DNA from: Chrysemys picta bellii
Taxonomy: Eukaryota; Chordata; Testudines; Emydidae
Assembly (NCBI RefSeq): GCF_011386835.1
Contig: NC_088797.1
Location: 36,021,583-36,085,582 of the forward strand
Length of the DNA stretch: 64,000 nt
Direction of reading: 5' to 3'
The notes under the pieces are model-generated. The model searched no databases, had not been told where the DNA came from, and saw only the letters and a program-made list of their open reading frames with translations. The position numbers and the translations under genes are program-made. The number at the start of each line of letters is the position of its first letter. Within the stretch, counting starts at the first letter, position 1. Below are positions 1 through 12,100 of this stretch, one piece after another.

Positions 1-1131
1 TCAAGGGAAAATATATTGGCTGTTCTATTGTAGTGTACGGATAGTCCCTCCCCCCCCCCCCCCCCCGATATACATACACATTGACATTAAAAAAATTAAA
101 ACAATTTTCAGACACAGTATTAAACGCACGGTTCATTTGTCCCAGATAGTTCAAGATGGAACACAAAAGCAGTTAGCTTGCAAAGGATTCTTTAGGCAAC
201 ATGGCTGTAGCGAGAGGCTGAAATGGCAGCTCAACAAATTAGAAACCACAATATATTTGTGGCTTTTCTGTTTGACTAGAAAAGTTAGAAAAATGTTAAA
301 TATGGCAAATGTTCTCCATGCACGTACAGTAAAGATGTGTGCAAGTACAGGAAGCAGATATTCAATGTGTACCTATTCAAAGTTACACTAGTCTCAAAAC
401 TTCCTTGTCTCTTTTACCATGGTACTTTAGCTATCTGAACTGTAGCAGAAAAATCCAGCACTTCATTATTTAGCCAGGGAACAAGGGAAGTTTTTTTGCT
501 TCACAAATGAGTTTTTCCTTCCGCGTGTGCATCACTTTAAAAACAAACACATTAAGTGTGTTTCAAAATTGCCATAGTATCTTTTACTTATGTCGGCTAG
601 GGGAACACCTTGTTATAACACCATGGGGGGGGGAGGGGAGTCATAAGAGGTTGAAAAGTGAAAATGATTGTAGTACCTGGGATACCCTTGCAAAGGGGTA
701 TATAAGTCAATGGAAAACATTCATTAATTTAACTTCAAACCACTCCTGTGTGAGGTAGGAAAATACTGTTGTCCCTTACTTTACAGATGAGGCTATTGAG
801 GCATAGTGACATAATCAAGATTTTCACATGTAGGAACCGAAAATGAGGCTACAAAATTTCTTTTAGGCTCCTTAAATAACATAGCTGATTTTCAGAAGTG
901 TTGTGTATCCAGCAGCTTCCATTAAGGCTATGGGAGCTGCTGAGTGCTAAGCACTTCTGAAAAAAGTGGCCCTGGGCACACAGGAAGAACATGGTGAAGC
1001 ACAGAACATCATCTGCCTTCCAGTTCTGGGTTTTAACCCTAAAATATCCTTCCTTCCCAGTGATGTTGTGCTAATCATTTCATTATTTAATCTAAACTAT
1101 TATTATATTTAGATAAATAAATCAATCAGTA
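1..1131. other. FBLN2 intron sequence with old repeat fragments
   Basis: No coding exon was seen. A C homopolymer lies at 51-66. A MIR/L2-tail-like stretch (dACAGATGAGGCTATTGAGG type) sits near 755-860. At 885-970 there is a short inverted repeat containing TTTTCAGAAGTG and CACTTCTGAAAA arms, a pattern also seen near 2230-2365 and 8150-8475. Confidence 0.4.
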
Positions 1132-1895
1132 CAGTAACTCCTCACTTAATGTTGTTTCATTGTTACTTTGCTGATCCATTAGGGAACATACTCATTTAAA
1201 GTTATGCAATGCTCCACTCTTAGGTTGTTTGGCTGCTTGCTTTCTCCACAGCTGAGGCAGGAGGGAGGGGGGAGGAGCAAGGATTTGGTGCGCAGGCTCC
1301 CCCCCCACCCCTAAACCCCGCAAGCCAGCTGATTGCCCCGGGCAGGAGGGAGGAGCGAGGACTCGGTGCGCCTCCCCCCTCCCTCCCCTCCTTCCTGCCA
1401 GCAGCAATCAGCTGGCTTGCGGTGTTTTGGAGCGGGGAGGATGAGGACTCGGTGCGCAGGCTCCTCCTCCCTCCCCTGCCTCCCGAACACGGCAAGCCAG
1501 CTGATTGCCCCAGGCAGGAGGGAGAAGCAAGGACTCGGCGCACCTCCCCACTCCTTCCTCTGCCTCCCAAATGTGGCAATCAGCTAGCTTGTGGCATTTA
1601 GAAGGGAAGGGAGGGAGGGGGGAGGAGCCAAGATGCAGTGAGTGAAGTAAAGGGGGAGGAGGTGGGGGAGGAGAAGAGGCGGATCATGGGTGGGGGATTG
1701 GGGGAAGGGGTGAAGTGGGCCGGCTCAGGGTTGAGCCCCCCGTGCCTGGTGCTTGCAGAGTAGGGGAAGCTGCCCTGAAACCTAACCCCCCCATTTACAT
1801 TAATTCTTATGGGGAAGTTGGATTCGCTTAACATCGTTTCACTTAAAGTCGCATTTTTCAGGAACATAACTACAACATTAAGTGAGGAGTTATTG
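1132..1895. mobile_element. Tigger/mariner-like nonautonomous DNA transposon
   Basis: Terminal inverted repeats CAGTAACTCCTCACTTAATG at the left and CAATAACTCCTCACTTAATG (reverse complement of the right end) differ at one of 20 positions and continue imperfectly inward. TA dinucleotides flank both ends (1130-1131 and 1896-1897), as expected for Tc1/mariner insertion. There is no transposase frame. The middle, about 1240-1700, is a GC-rich filler of repeated blocks (see the separate entry). Confidence 0.8.
1240..1625. repeat. GC-rich direct and inverted block repeat inside the Tigger-like element
   Basis: Blocks containing CAAGCCAGCTGATTGCCCC, AGGACTCGGTGCGC and GGCAGGAGGGAGG recur several times in both orientations (for example near 1320, 1400, 1490 and 1570), with sharply higher GC than the surroundings. 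It reads as local amplification within the transposon, and it generates spurious Pro/Ser-rich frames. Confidence 0.7.
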
Positions 1896-1897
1896 TA

Positions 1898-3030
1898 TTT
1901 CAAAAAAATCTAGAAAAGAAATCCATATCTGAACATCTGAAAAGCCAGGATGGAAGTAGATTTGTTTGCATTCCTGTTCTGAACTTTGACATGGTTATTA
2001 TTAGGGCCATTTTCCTGCCTGCTCCCTCCTGCTTCATGCCACATGATGCTCAGTAATAAAATGAGATCACCGAGCACTAGAGGAAAGGAAAACAGCAAAG
2101 CTGTGATGCTGCAGGGTTGAACTTGATTCAGTACACGATGCTATAAACTAGATTACAGGGCAGTCAAGGAAGGGAAGAGAGAAGGAAAATAATGACTTGT
2201 CTACAAGTGATATTATAGTCACAGGTGGCAGTGATTTTCAAGTGTCATTAGTGATTTCCAAGGCTTCGATTTTTGAATGCCTAACTCTAGACACCTTAAG
2301 AGGGTCTAATTTGCAGAGGGTGAGTGCACAGCATTTCTGAAAATTAGGCCTCTGAGATATCTCTAGTTTGGTATGTGAAAATCAAGTCATTTTAAAAAAG
2401 TAGGCCATAGCTTTTCGTAAGCAAGTAAAACCCTATTAAATGACAGAATAGTGGTAACAACTGATTATTGTCCCACTGAAGATTATAAACCAGGGATGTT
2501 GTAACAAGATGTTGAAGTATTTGACTTTTATTCTTACAACATCGGTGGGAGATCTGTGGGTTAATCTGAGTATCAAAAATTCCATTGTTTCGGAATGCAT
2601 TTTCTACAGAAGCTTTGTTGCCTGGATTTTCGCACGTTTCATGAGATAAATTTATTAAGCTCTTGTGCCAAAGCCCCAAACCTAAAGCAGCAGAATTCAC
2701 CCTGTCCAGAAAGGTCAAGACCATTCTATGCTAAGTCCAATTTAACTGTCAACTGAATTTCTGCTTTTCATAACTGCATGAACCCTAATGACTTTCTAGC
2801 TGAATAATATGCATCCTGAGAATGTATTGTTAGGGGAAAAGCCAAATGGCACAAGAACACACAATGGTAAAAATCATTGAGTGCGTGGTGCACGTGTGTT
2901 TTTACTAACTCACATTGAAATGTCATATGCAAAGATGGCCAGAGAGCCTTTTAGCACAAATGGTTTAAATGCATTGCGCAGCATGAAGAATTATGATGCT
3001 TCAGTGAATGGCTTACACCTATCATCTTAC
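1898..3030. other. FBLN2 intron sequence
   Basis: No exon seen. Around 2229-2365 is a diverged short repeat of the TGATTTTCAAG...CTGAAAATTAGG type. The next FBLN2 exon (the following EGF module) is not recognisable here and presumably lies before position 1. Confidence 0.4.
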
Positions 3031-3171
3031 CAACACATTTTCTATGCCTGTTGAGTATAAAGCCCTCTGCACAGATCACCCTGTGGTTGACACAGTAGAA
3101 TGATCCCAATGTGTTCATACAGAATTGGCTTCTGGAACAACTGTGAGCACCTGTAAGGCACTCATCCAGGT
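3031..3171 (-). CDS. FBLN2: FBLN2 exon: calcium-binding EGF module, likely alternative cassette
   Basis: The 141-bp exon (47 codons, phase 1-1) encodes DLDECLTGAHSCSRSQFCMN, then TLGSFYCVNHRVICAEGFIL and NRHRKCV. It is a calcium-binding EGF module: DLDEC at the start, the Asn of CMNTLGSFYC as the usual hydroxylation site, and six Cys in order. Position and size match the third EGF module of fibulin-2, which is alternatively spliced in mammals as a 47-residue in-frame cassette. The donor is GTTG|GTAAGA. The acceptor is ACATAG, with its T-rich tract pushed about 15 bases upstream, so it looks weak; this fits optional inclusion. No further exon was found between here and position 1. Confidence 0.94.
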
Positions 3172-6100
3172 CTATGTCAACATGTTGTAACCAAAAGGGA
3201 AAAATAGAATTCTATTAGCTTTGTTCCTGAAATGATACAAGATTTCTTTCACAGTGGAGCTATTTAAATACAGTGTGTTGGAGTCATCATGTTAGTATCA
3301 TATTACAATTTAAGCAGAGCATTATGTTCAGTGCAAAGGATACAATTAACATTCCAAATTTTACCATGGTTGCCTAGAGATAATCATCTCAACACTGACA
3401 TTGGTGAAACAAGCTAATCTCCATCATGACTAGATTTAAATAAGGGCTTGGCTTACACTAGCGCTTTACAGCGCTGCAACTTTCTGGCTCAGGGGGGGTG
3501 AAAAAACACCCCCCTAAGTGCAGCAAGTTACAGCGCTGTAAAACGCCAGTGTAAATAGTGCCCCAGCGCTGTAAGCTAATCCCCTCGTGGAGGTGGAGTA
3601 CCTCCACTTGCAACCACACTTGCACTTCAAAGTGCTGCCGCGGGAGCGCTCCCGTGGCAGCGCTTTGAAGTTTCGAGTGTAGCCACGGCCTAAGGATTCA
3701 GAGGGAATAATTTATCCCAGGATTTTAACCTCTTGTTTTTGTTCGGAATTTCTAGGGTTTCCTTGATTTAGGCTGAGTCAACTGATAATCAATAGCATTC
3801 GAGAATCTATGTTTTTTAAAATATTAACCCTGTGGATTGATTGGGAACAGTTCTCTGTGAGAGTTCAGAAGATGCTATCCAACCTTGGTTGGTTAGTTAT
3901 GATTGATCAGATATTTATTATTGATCGATAAGGAAAGTAAGACACAGGAGATCGTGTCGGTTCCATGACTGGAGGATTGTACAAGTACTTCCTATGTGAA
4001 TATTCAGATGTGTAAATTTAAAATTCAGATTCTGTGAATAATCATGATGTGACTTTTGAAACTCACTGTTTGTAAATACCTAGGACAGATTATTCAGATG
4101 GTGTAAAGTCCAGGGAGCGGTGCTGATTTATATCAGCTGAAGATCTGGGCCATTTATGCCAGTGAAACTCAGATCATTCAAGTGTTCCAGTACAGCAAAC
4201 ACAAAAAGGCCAGTGAAAATTCATCTAAAGATTCAGGTGAATATTCACAGATTTCCCCCGCCCCACTATTTGCCCAGCACCAACCATAACAAAACCCATT
4301 TCACATATGCATTGTAGTTGTAGCAGTATTGGTCTCAGGATAATAGCGAGACAAGGTGGGGGAGGGAATATCTTTTATTGGACCAACCTCTGTTGGTGAG
4401 AGAGACAAGCTTTTGAGCCACACAGAGCTCTTCTTCAGGTCTGGGAAAGGAACTCCTAGCATCACAGCAAAACGCAAGGTGGAACAGGTTGTTTAGCATA
4501 AGTAGTTAGTACATATTGTAAGGGACCAATCAAGGTAGAGTGATCTATTAACACCTCTGCATTGATAGGACAAAAAGAGCGTGGTAGTGGGTTACAGATT
4601 GTTTTAGTTGTTTGATGATACCCCATATGGGTTCCAGCATGGGGTGGAGAGCGTCTCCTGCTGACACAACACTGTCCAGACTGGCGCTTTTGACGGTGAA
4701 GCTTATGTCGGTCAGGGGTGGGTTTTTTCACACCCGTGACCAGCAAAAGTTTTATTGACAAAAGGGCTACTGAAGACAAAGCCCTAACAATCACAGACTG
4801 GACATAGACACTTGATTTATGGCTTATTACAACAACCTGTAACCCATTATCTCCCTCTTTTTGTCCTATGGCTGCAGAGGTGTTAATGGGCCACTCTACT
4901 GCAAAAGTTTGTCTCTCTCACCAACAGAGGTTGGTCCAATGAAAGATATTACCTCACCCACCTTGTCTCTCTAAAACCCATTTCAGTTATTTACAAATGC
5001 CTCTTCTATTATATAACTTCCCACAGTGAAAATAACCCTTCCATACAAACTTGGCTTGAAGGATGGAGTTCACTCCTCCACCTGTAGAGAGAATGCAGAT
5101 TTGCAGCAGAGCCTCTCTTGGCTTCCATGCTAGCTCACAGGCTGGAACGGTAGCCTCTGCCACTTCACAACTTCATTGCCGAATGTCAGTGCCACCGGAT
5201 TTGTGCTGTTGTAGATCCCATGGCCCAGGCCCCAACTGCTTTTGCTTGGAGGCCCCCCTCCAATGACATGCAAGGCGTGTACAGGCCCCACTCCTCCAAC
5301 CTGAACAACTCCAATACAAGACTTAGGTAAAGCAAAAGGTGAATTTTACATTTAGTGAAAAAGGGATAGTAATAAGGTCTTATGTTTTAACAAGAGGTAT
5401 GGTCTGACCAATCTTAACTACTTTGCCATGCGCGCAGTCAGGGAATGCATCTTTAAACACCACAGTGGAAATGGCTAACCAGGCAATTTTTCAAATGACC
5501 TGACAGATGTTGTAAGTGATATGTCTGAGGTGCTCAAACACTTTTAGCATCCCTCGTGCGATCTGGTTTTAAGTACAGTAAAGTTAAGACTCTACTACTA
5601 CCTGTAGTTAGCAATACCAAAAATAATAGGACCTTAGAGAAATGTCCATGAGGCTCCCAAGACTAATGGGACCCATATAATGTGTCTTCAGTCTATTATC
5701 TCAGTGGAAACACCTTAAACACCTACTCACCTTCACAGGAAATGCCATCAGCCATGAGAGCATATCCACTTAAACAAGAGCACACAGCATTTCCTTCCAC
5801 AATATTACAGATGTGCTTGCAGGGGCCATTATCTAGACAAAGCAAAGTTTCAAACATTTTAAAATTCAACACAAAAGTCATTTAAAGAGCTTCATTCACC
5901 CAAGTATAAACTGTGTAAACGAACAATCTCTTCTGGTAACCTTAATAACTACTTACCATCCTTCTATTATACTCGAATACACCTGTGTGGTTCCTAACTG
6001 TGTTACTTAAATTATCCTGCACTGCTGTTCTGCTTAAACTAACCTAAATAGCAAGTGTGTAATAACCTTGAAATTAGAGTCTAACCTCAGATTACCTCAG

Positions 6101-9100
6101 CACATTCCTCCTGACAATCCTCTAAACTCCTCAGGCTAATACCAGAGGTAATTTATGTATGGATGTGCACGGAAATGAAATCAGCCAAGGGAATTTCATT
6201 CCAGCCTTGTAAACATTCCTAAACCATCTGTATCTCCAGCTTGTCTGTCATACATACCTTTACACTTATTTTGTTCTACTTGTAAAGTCTTAATAGTGGC
6301 AGGCTGAATATTAGAGACTTCTGGAGCAATGGTGGCTTCCACTCCTAAGTCAGTGTTTTGGCCATCATCAATATCTGTGAACATGTACAAAAACAAATAT
6401 TACACCACATCTCTCAAGTGCCAGAAGCAAAGATTCCAAGTCAGACCTTTCATTCACTTATGCTACTTTCTATCACCTATAAAGATACATTTTCAGATGA
6501 CTCCATAACTTCTCCTGCAAAATTTATGAAGGCACTGAGTTGATATTTGTGATCTTAAAACATATTGTGTAAAAGCAATTGTCCATGTAGCACACACACA
6601 TGCAGAGGGTTGGATGCATAAATGGATATGCTCCAGAATTAGCAGGCAGGGTTGCCTGCTGTAAATTTCTTCCACCAAATTAATTTTTTCTTGTAGGTGT
6701 CAACATCTAATTAATCACATAATAGTTTATGATTTAAGCCTTGGATTGTTGCCCTGCCATGAAGCCAATGTTCTTGTCTTAATTCTTAGGGTAAACTGCA
6801 TGGTTAATATATAAAAATATACATGGTCTTCAAACATATGCCGTATATTCTACTAAAATGTAAATGAAAATAATACATCCACTGTTGTAGGCACAGTATG
6901 CAAGAGAATAACATCCAAATAGGCAAGTAGGAGTTTTGGTGACTAACATCTATCATTTCCCTTAAGTTTCTAAAAAGCTTTAAAGGAATTACAGCAGATC
7001 TAAACTAGTGCTCTGCTCTGTTATATCAACAGGAGCAATCCAATTTGTGTGTGTCATCTTTTTGTGCCTAAGCTGAACAAGGCCGAGTTTTGCCCTGAGA
7101 TGTACAACTCCTGCTGGCTTCAGCAGAAATGGTAACACACATCTGAGCACACAATATAACCCACTGGGTGTATGGCAATGAAAGATGACTGACCAGGATT
7201 ACTGCATGGGGATTTTCCATGAAAATCACAGGTATGAAAGGTGCAGAGGCATGAGGCAAGGGCAGGAAAACTTCATGTGGTATATCCCAATTAGATTTCC
7301 CAGTGTCAGAAAATAAGGCAAGAGATATAGAGGTGTCTGATCCAGCTAGATTTCCTGCCATGAGGGTAAGCCAACCCAGCTAAGAAAAATAAAAGGCACA
7401 TTTTGTCTGAACTAAGACATCACTGATTAATACTCTGTAAAAACAGAGATTTTCTTTTTTCAAAATATTAACAGAAAAATGTAAATTAAAAGAAAAAAAA
7501 TCAGGGTTCTGCAGAGAGTTCAGTGGGATTATCCATACCTGAAAGTCCATTGGGGGACAGAGGAGACAGACATATAAAACATGATGGGTTTGTTAGACAC
7601 CACGTCAGGGGGAAATATTAAACAGGAGGAATAAGAACTCCAGTAGGAGCACTGAGAGCCATGGCAGGGAAGAATGGAGATTAGCCAGACATCCAACTAC
7701 ATGTATGTCTCTTCTTCCTGCGTAGCCAGGTGTAATCAAAGGCCATTGCCTCATGCACTACATCTTCCCCTTGCCCAGCATGAAAAAAAGACATGTGTAG
7801 TGCTGGATGAGGAGATATTCACAGGGTACTATGGCCAGAAAGAGAAAATAGGAAAATGCCATCCATGGCTATTAGATAGCCAACAGGACATCTGGTGGTG
7901 CATTGCAACCTGGAAAGGCAACGAAGCATTCTTCCTAAACTCACGCAAAACGTGGAGAGGAGCTATATAATCTTGCTTATAGTGCAGCAGTTTGAATGGA
8001 ATATTGGTGCAGAGGCCCTGTCCCAGCTCCACCATCTCTGTGTCCCACAGCTTGGGCTCTTTTAGCATTGACCAGCATACGGAACTAATGTTACTGCATG
8101 CCTAATGCAGACCCAGCCTTCCCTTAGGAATTTGAAGATTATATCATCCTGGACTGAGGGTAAATTTTTCAAAAGTACCTAAGTGACTTAGGAACCTTAG
8201 TCTCATTTTCAGAAGTGATTTAAGCCCTTAGGAGCCTAAGTTCCATTGATGTTCAGTGAGAATTAGAATCTTAAGGGTCAGATTTTCAAAGGTATTTAGG
8301 AACCTAAAAATGCAGATAGGTGCCTAGTGAAATTTTCAAAAGTGCCTAGACAACAGTTTGCATCTTTAGGCACCTAAATACCTTCATGATCTGGTCCTAT
8401 TTGCCTAAGTCACTTCTGAAAATGGGATTTGGGCTCCTACATCACATTGATACTTTTGAAAACGTTAACCTGAATGACTACAGTGCTTTGTAGATTTTAC
8501 ATATCATCTTAATTTATTTTAAGCCTTCCTTCTAATCATCTAGGAAGTCACTGATGAGGAAATAATGATGTCTGGAAAACGGTATGCCAATATACGACTT
8601 CCCACTTCTCGTAGGACATTTTTATTGGTTACGATGAAAACTATAAGTTAAATAGACACTGAATTTGATCACATACATTTTAAAGAAGAAGAGTCCACTT
8701 TAAAATAGAAGCGCCAGAAAAAAAGATTGGTCAAGGAAGTGGTTTGCATATTAAATGTGTTACTGTTCTTGAATAGATATGGGCAAACTATTTACTGTAT
8801 AATATAAAGACCCATCCACCAACTTTCACTGAAAGCTCCAAACAAACCGATTTAGAGTACATTAGCAAAAGTTCATTCAACTATTTTCACCACTGCATCT
8901 CATTTATAGTCACTAAGGTTTGATCTGAGGAACTTCACTCAAAATTGTGGGTGCTCAGCACCAATCATATTTCCTAATATACCTATTGTGACGGGACAAG
9001 GCCAGATGGCTATAGTAAAGTAATGGGAAACAGATATATTAGCCACAGGCTAAACAAATCCCTGTTACCAGGATAAGCAAATGGCAGCTGCTCCAGGTCA

Positions 9101-12100
9101 ATTAAGACACCTGGGACCAATTAAGATCTTTCCAGAAGGCAGGGAGGACAGCTAGGTTGATTGGGACACTTGAAGCCAATCAGGGGCTGGCTGAAACTAG
9201 TTAAAAGCCTCCCAGCTAGTCAGGTGGGTGCATGTGTCAGGAGCTGTAGGAGGAAGCTGTGCTGTTGGAGAGACTGAGCAGTACAAACCATAACAGGCAC
9301 AAGGAAGGAGGCCCTGAGGTAAGGGTGAAGAGGATCTTGAGGAAGTGGGGGCTGCTGTGGGGAAGTGGCCCAGGGAATTGTATGAATCCTGTTTCTAAAA
9401 AGTCAGCTACTATAGCTGATACTATTAGGGTCCCTGGGCTGGAGCCCAGAGTAGAGGGCAGGCCCAGGCTCCCCCTTTTGCCCCCCTATTAATCATGGAG
9501 ACTGGGAGACAACAGAGACTGTGCAAGGGAGGGTAGCTTCTCCTCACCTCCCTTGCTGGCTTATGATGAAAATGGCTCAGTAGGCTGTGATCCTTGCCTC
9601 TAGAGAGAGAAGAGCTATGTGGAGTGTCACAGTGAGCCTCTGAGGCTAGCGAAATCTGCCAGGAAATGAGGGACCCACAGAGACAAGGACAGAGCTTTGT
9701 AACACTATGGGCTTCAGCCAGGATTGGAAGCACCAATGAGATGATGTTCTCTCTTTACTGGTAGTCTGACTAGAAGTAGCGATCACCAAAAATCTTATAA
9801 GAACCCATCATCAAGTCAAATCCCAAAGGGAGACAGCCTCCCTGCAGATCGAGCACCACCTGGATCAGTCTCCATCTCGGTCCTTGAGATGGTCTATCTG
9901 GATGACCCAACTGGCCCTTTCACAAGGTTTCATTGGTCATTTTCACAGCTCAGTGGCAGAGAAACTCTTGATCATTTCAGCTCCAGGACAACTGACCACA
10001 AAGTCGCAGGTGATCAGCTTCAGCATAAACACCCTCATGAAGTGTACGCACCATTTCTGGAAAGTTCATCCCCAAAAGTTTTCTAAATCTAAGTTTACAG
10101 ACCCAAGATGTTAAAAAAAGAATTGAAATTAAACCCAAAAATAAAACTCAGCACTAATTCTGCACACAGCAACACTTATCTATGTGGCTTTATGTACAGC
10201 AGTCTTGCAAAACTGCCATGAAAATTTACCACCAGACACAAAATCTATTACCCCACCACCATGCTTCTGATGGTGTTGGTGGCAGGATCAAACAAACAAT
10301 TAAATTTGATCCAGGTGAGAAGGTGAACTAAATTTTGCAAGGCTGAAGTACAGAACTGTTTCTATTACCACTTCTGTATCAGGCTCCTTCCACAGAATTT
10401 AATATAAACAAAAGAGACGACAGCTGTAGCAAGGACATAATCAAAAAATACCTCCATGATGTAACTTTCTTAAAAGCATGGTGAGAAGAATGATATCATA
10501 AGAACTCATTATTTGAATTTGGCTGACAGTACTTGGAGTCTAAGGTTTGGCAAACATTGGATGCCAACATTTCTTTTGCTCGTTAAATAAATAAAGAATG
10601 TCTAAATTAAAAGCACTTGTAATTAACCTAAAGTTTTAACTTTTCAGATTAGTTGACTTGAAATCTTGCCATTAGAGAACTTTAGACATCCAAACAATTA
10701 CAACACAATAGGCTTTCTTTACAAGTCTTCCACTGCATTAGGCAATGTTATATTTTATATCACTGGACAGAAGTCAATGATTGCAGAGAAAATTCAAGTT
10801 CAGGAAGCACTACCATGTGTTTGACCTTAATAAAGATTAGGTTCAATTGGAAAACTAGCCATGACATACAAAATACCTCATGTGATACATGACACACTGC
10901 AAACGCAGATCATTACAAATCCTTTACTTTTTTCAAAGGACCCTAAAGGTGCCTTCCTCCCTTTAAGATCTTTTGAAAATTTCATCCCAACTGCATTTAC
11001 TTTTACATATGTCACATTTTTTCTGTAATGTATGCAAATTTCAAAAGTTGCAGGAACATTTTTAAGAGGTTCCTCCTCTTGCTCACACTCCAACCTTATC
11101 TGCTTCTGTATTCTGATGTGAAGTCATAATGCTAAATTTTCAAAATCATATTCATGATAAAAAGAGAATTTGAAATTATAACTGCTAAGGACACGTGAGT
11201 TTGGAAATGAAAAAATTAGTCACATCCTCAGTTTGAACATCAGGCTGGATCTTTTTAGAAGGATCAGGTTTGGTTCAGACTATTAGTTTCTACTTCCAAC
11301 TACTCTCTTGGAACCTCCAAAGAATTGTTCAGAGTGGTACTAAGGAAACCCAGCACAAGAAAGTGTAGGATGAATAGCTGAAATTTTTCAAAGCAAGCTT
11401 AGATATTAAGACGTGTATCTTCCATTCTTAATGGAACCTTCAATTCTTAGTGGAAGATACATGTCTAACCCCCATAGATAACTTTGAAAAGCTTCTCAAC
11501 CAATATCAGGAAAAGATCCCTGACTGAGAACTATCAGACCCAAGACAAGTGGTGGAAGCTCCATTGCTTGGGTCACTTAAAGAGAGATAAAGACTAAACT
11601 GATAAAGACTAGACAACATATCTGAGGGAATAATCCTGTTTATCTAGTTGCTATGATTTCCTGTTTTCCTCGGAAAAACTCTCTCTCTCTCTCTCTCCAA
11701 CATTTAATTCACACTTTGTTCTAGATAGTATGAGACTAAATAAAAAGTCAGATTAAAGCTGGACAGGTCAGTAAAGATGGCAAGGTGGGGACATTACTAG
11801 TCATGTATGGGATGACTTTTCTTTATTCCTTTCTGTCCATGTTTCTCACCTGGATTACAGCTGAGCCCATCATCTTGCAGAGTAAATCTTGGGAAACATG
11901 AACACTTGTAAGATCCCACTGTGTTGATGCACAAGTGCTGACAGAGCTCTCCAGGATAGACAAGGCACTCATCCAGGTCATCTCCAGGTAAGTTGTTAGA
12001 CAGTTCAGCTTCGTTACTGATGGACAAGGCTTCATTGTGATCCTCAATTTCTGAAACTATCAACATTATAGCGTCATTAAGCAAGATAAGAGCCTAGAGA

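Noticed and set aside
2392..2724. 110-codon minus-strand frame that could be the next FBLN2 exon
   Set aside because: It lacks the DxDEC start and the six-Cys EGF spacing expected of the next exon, and no phase-1 splice sites bound it.
4462..4794. 110-codon minus-strand frame
   Set aside because: It lies inside the inverted-dimer repeat and its reading depends on that repeat, with no recognisable domain.
9259..9736. Open frames on both strands near 9.3-9.7 kb
   Set aside because: They lie within the solo LTR 8987-9704 and show no domain.
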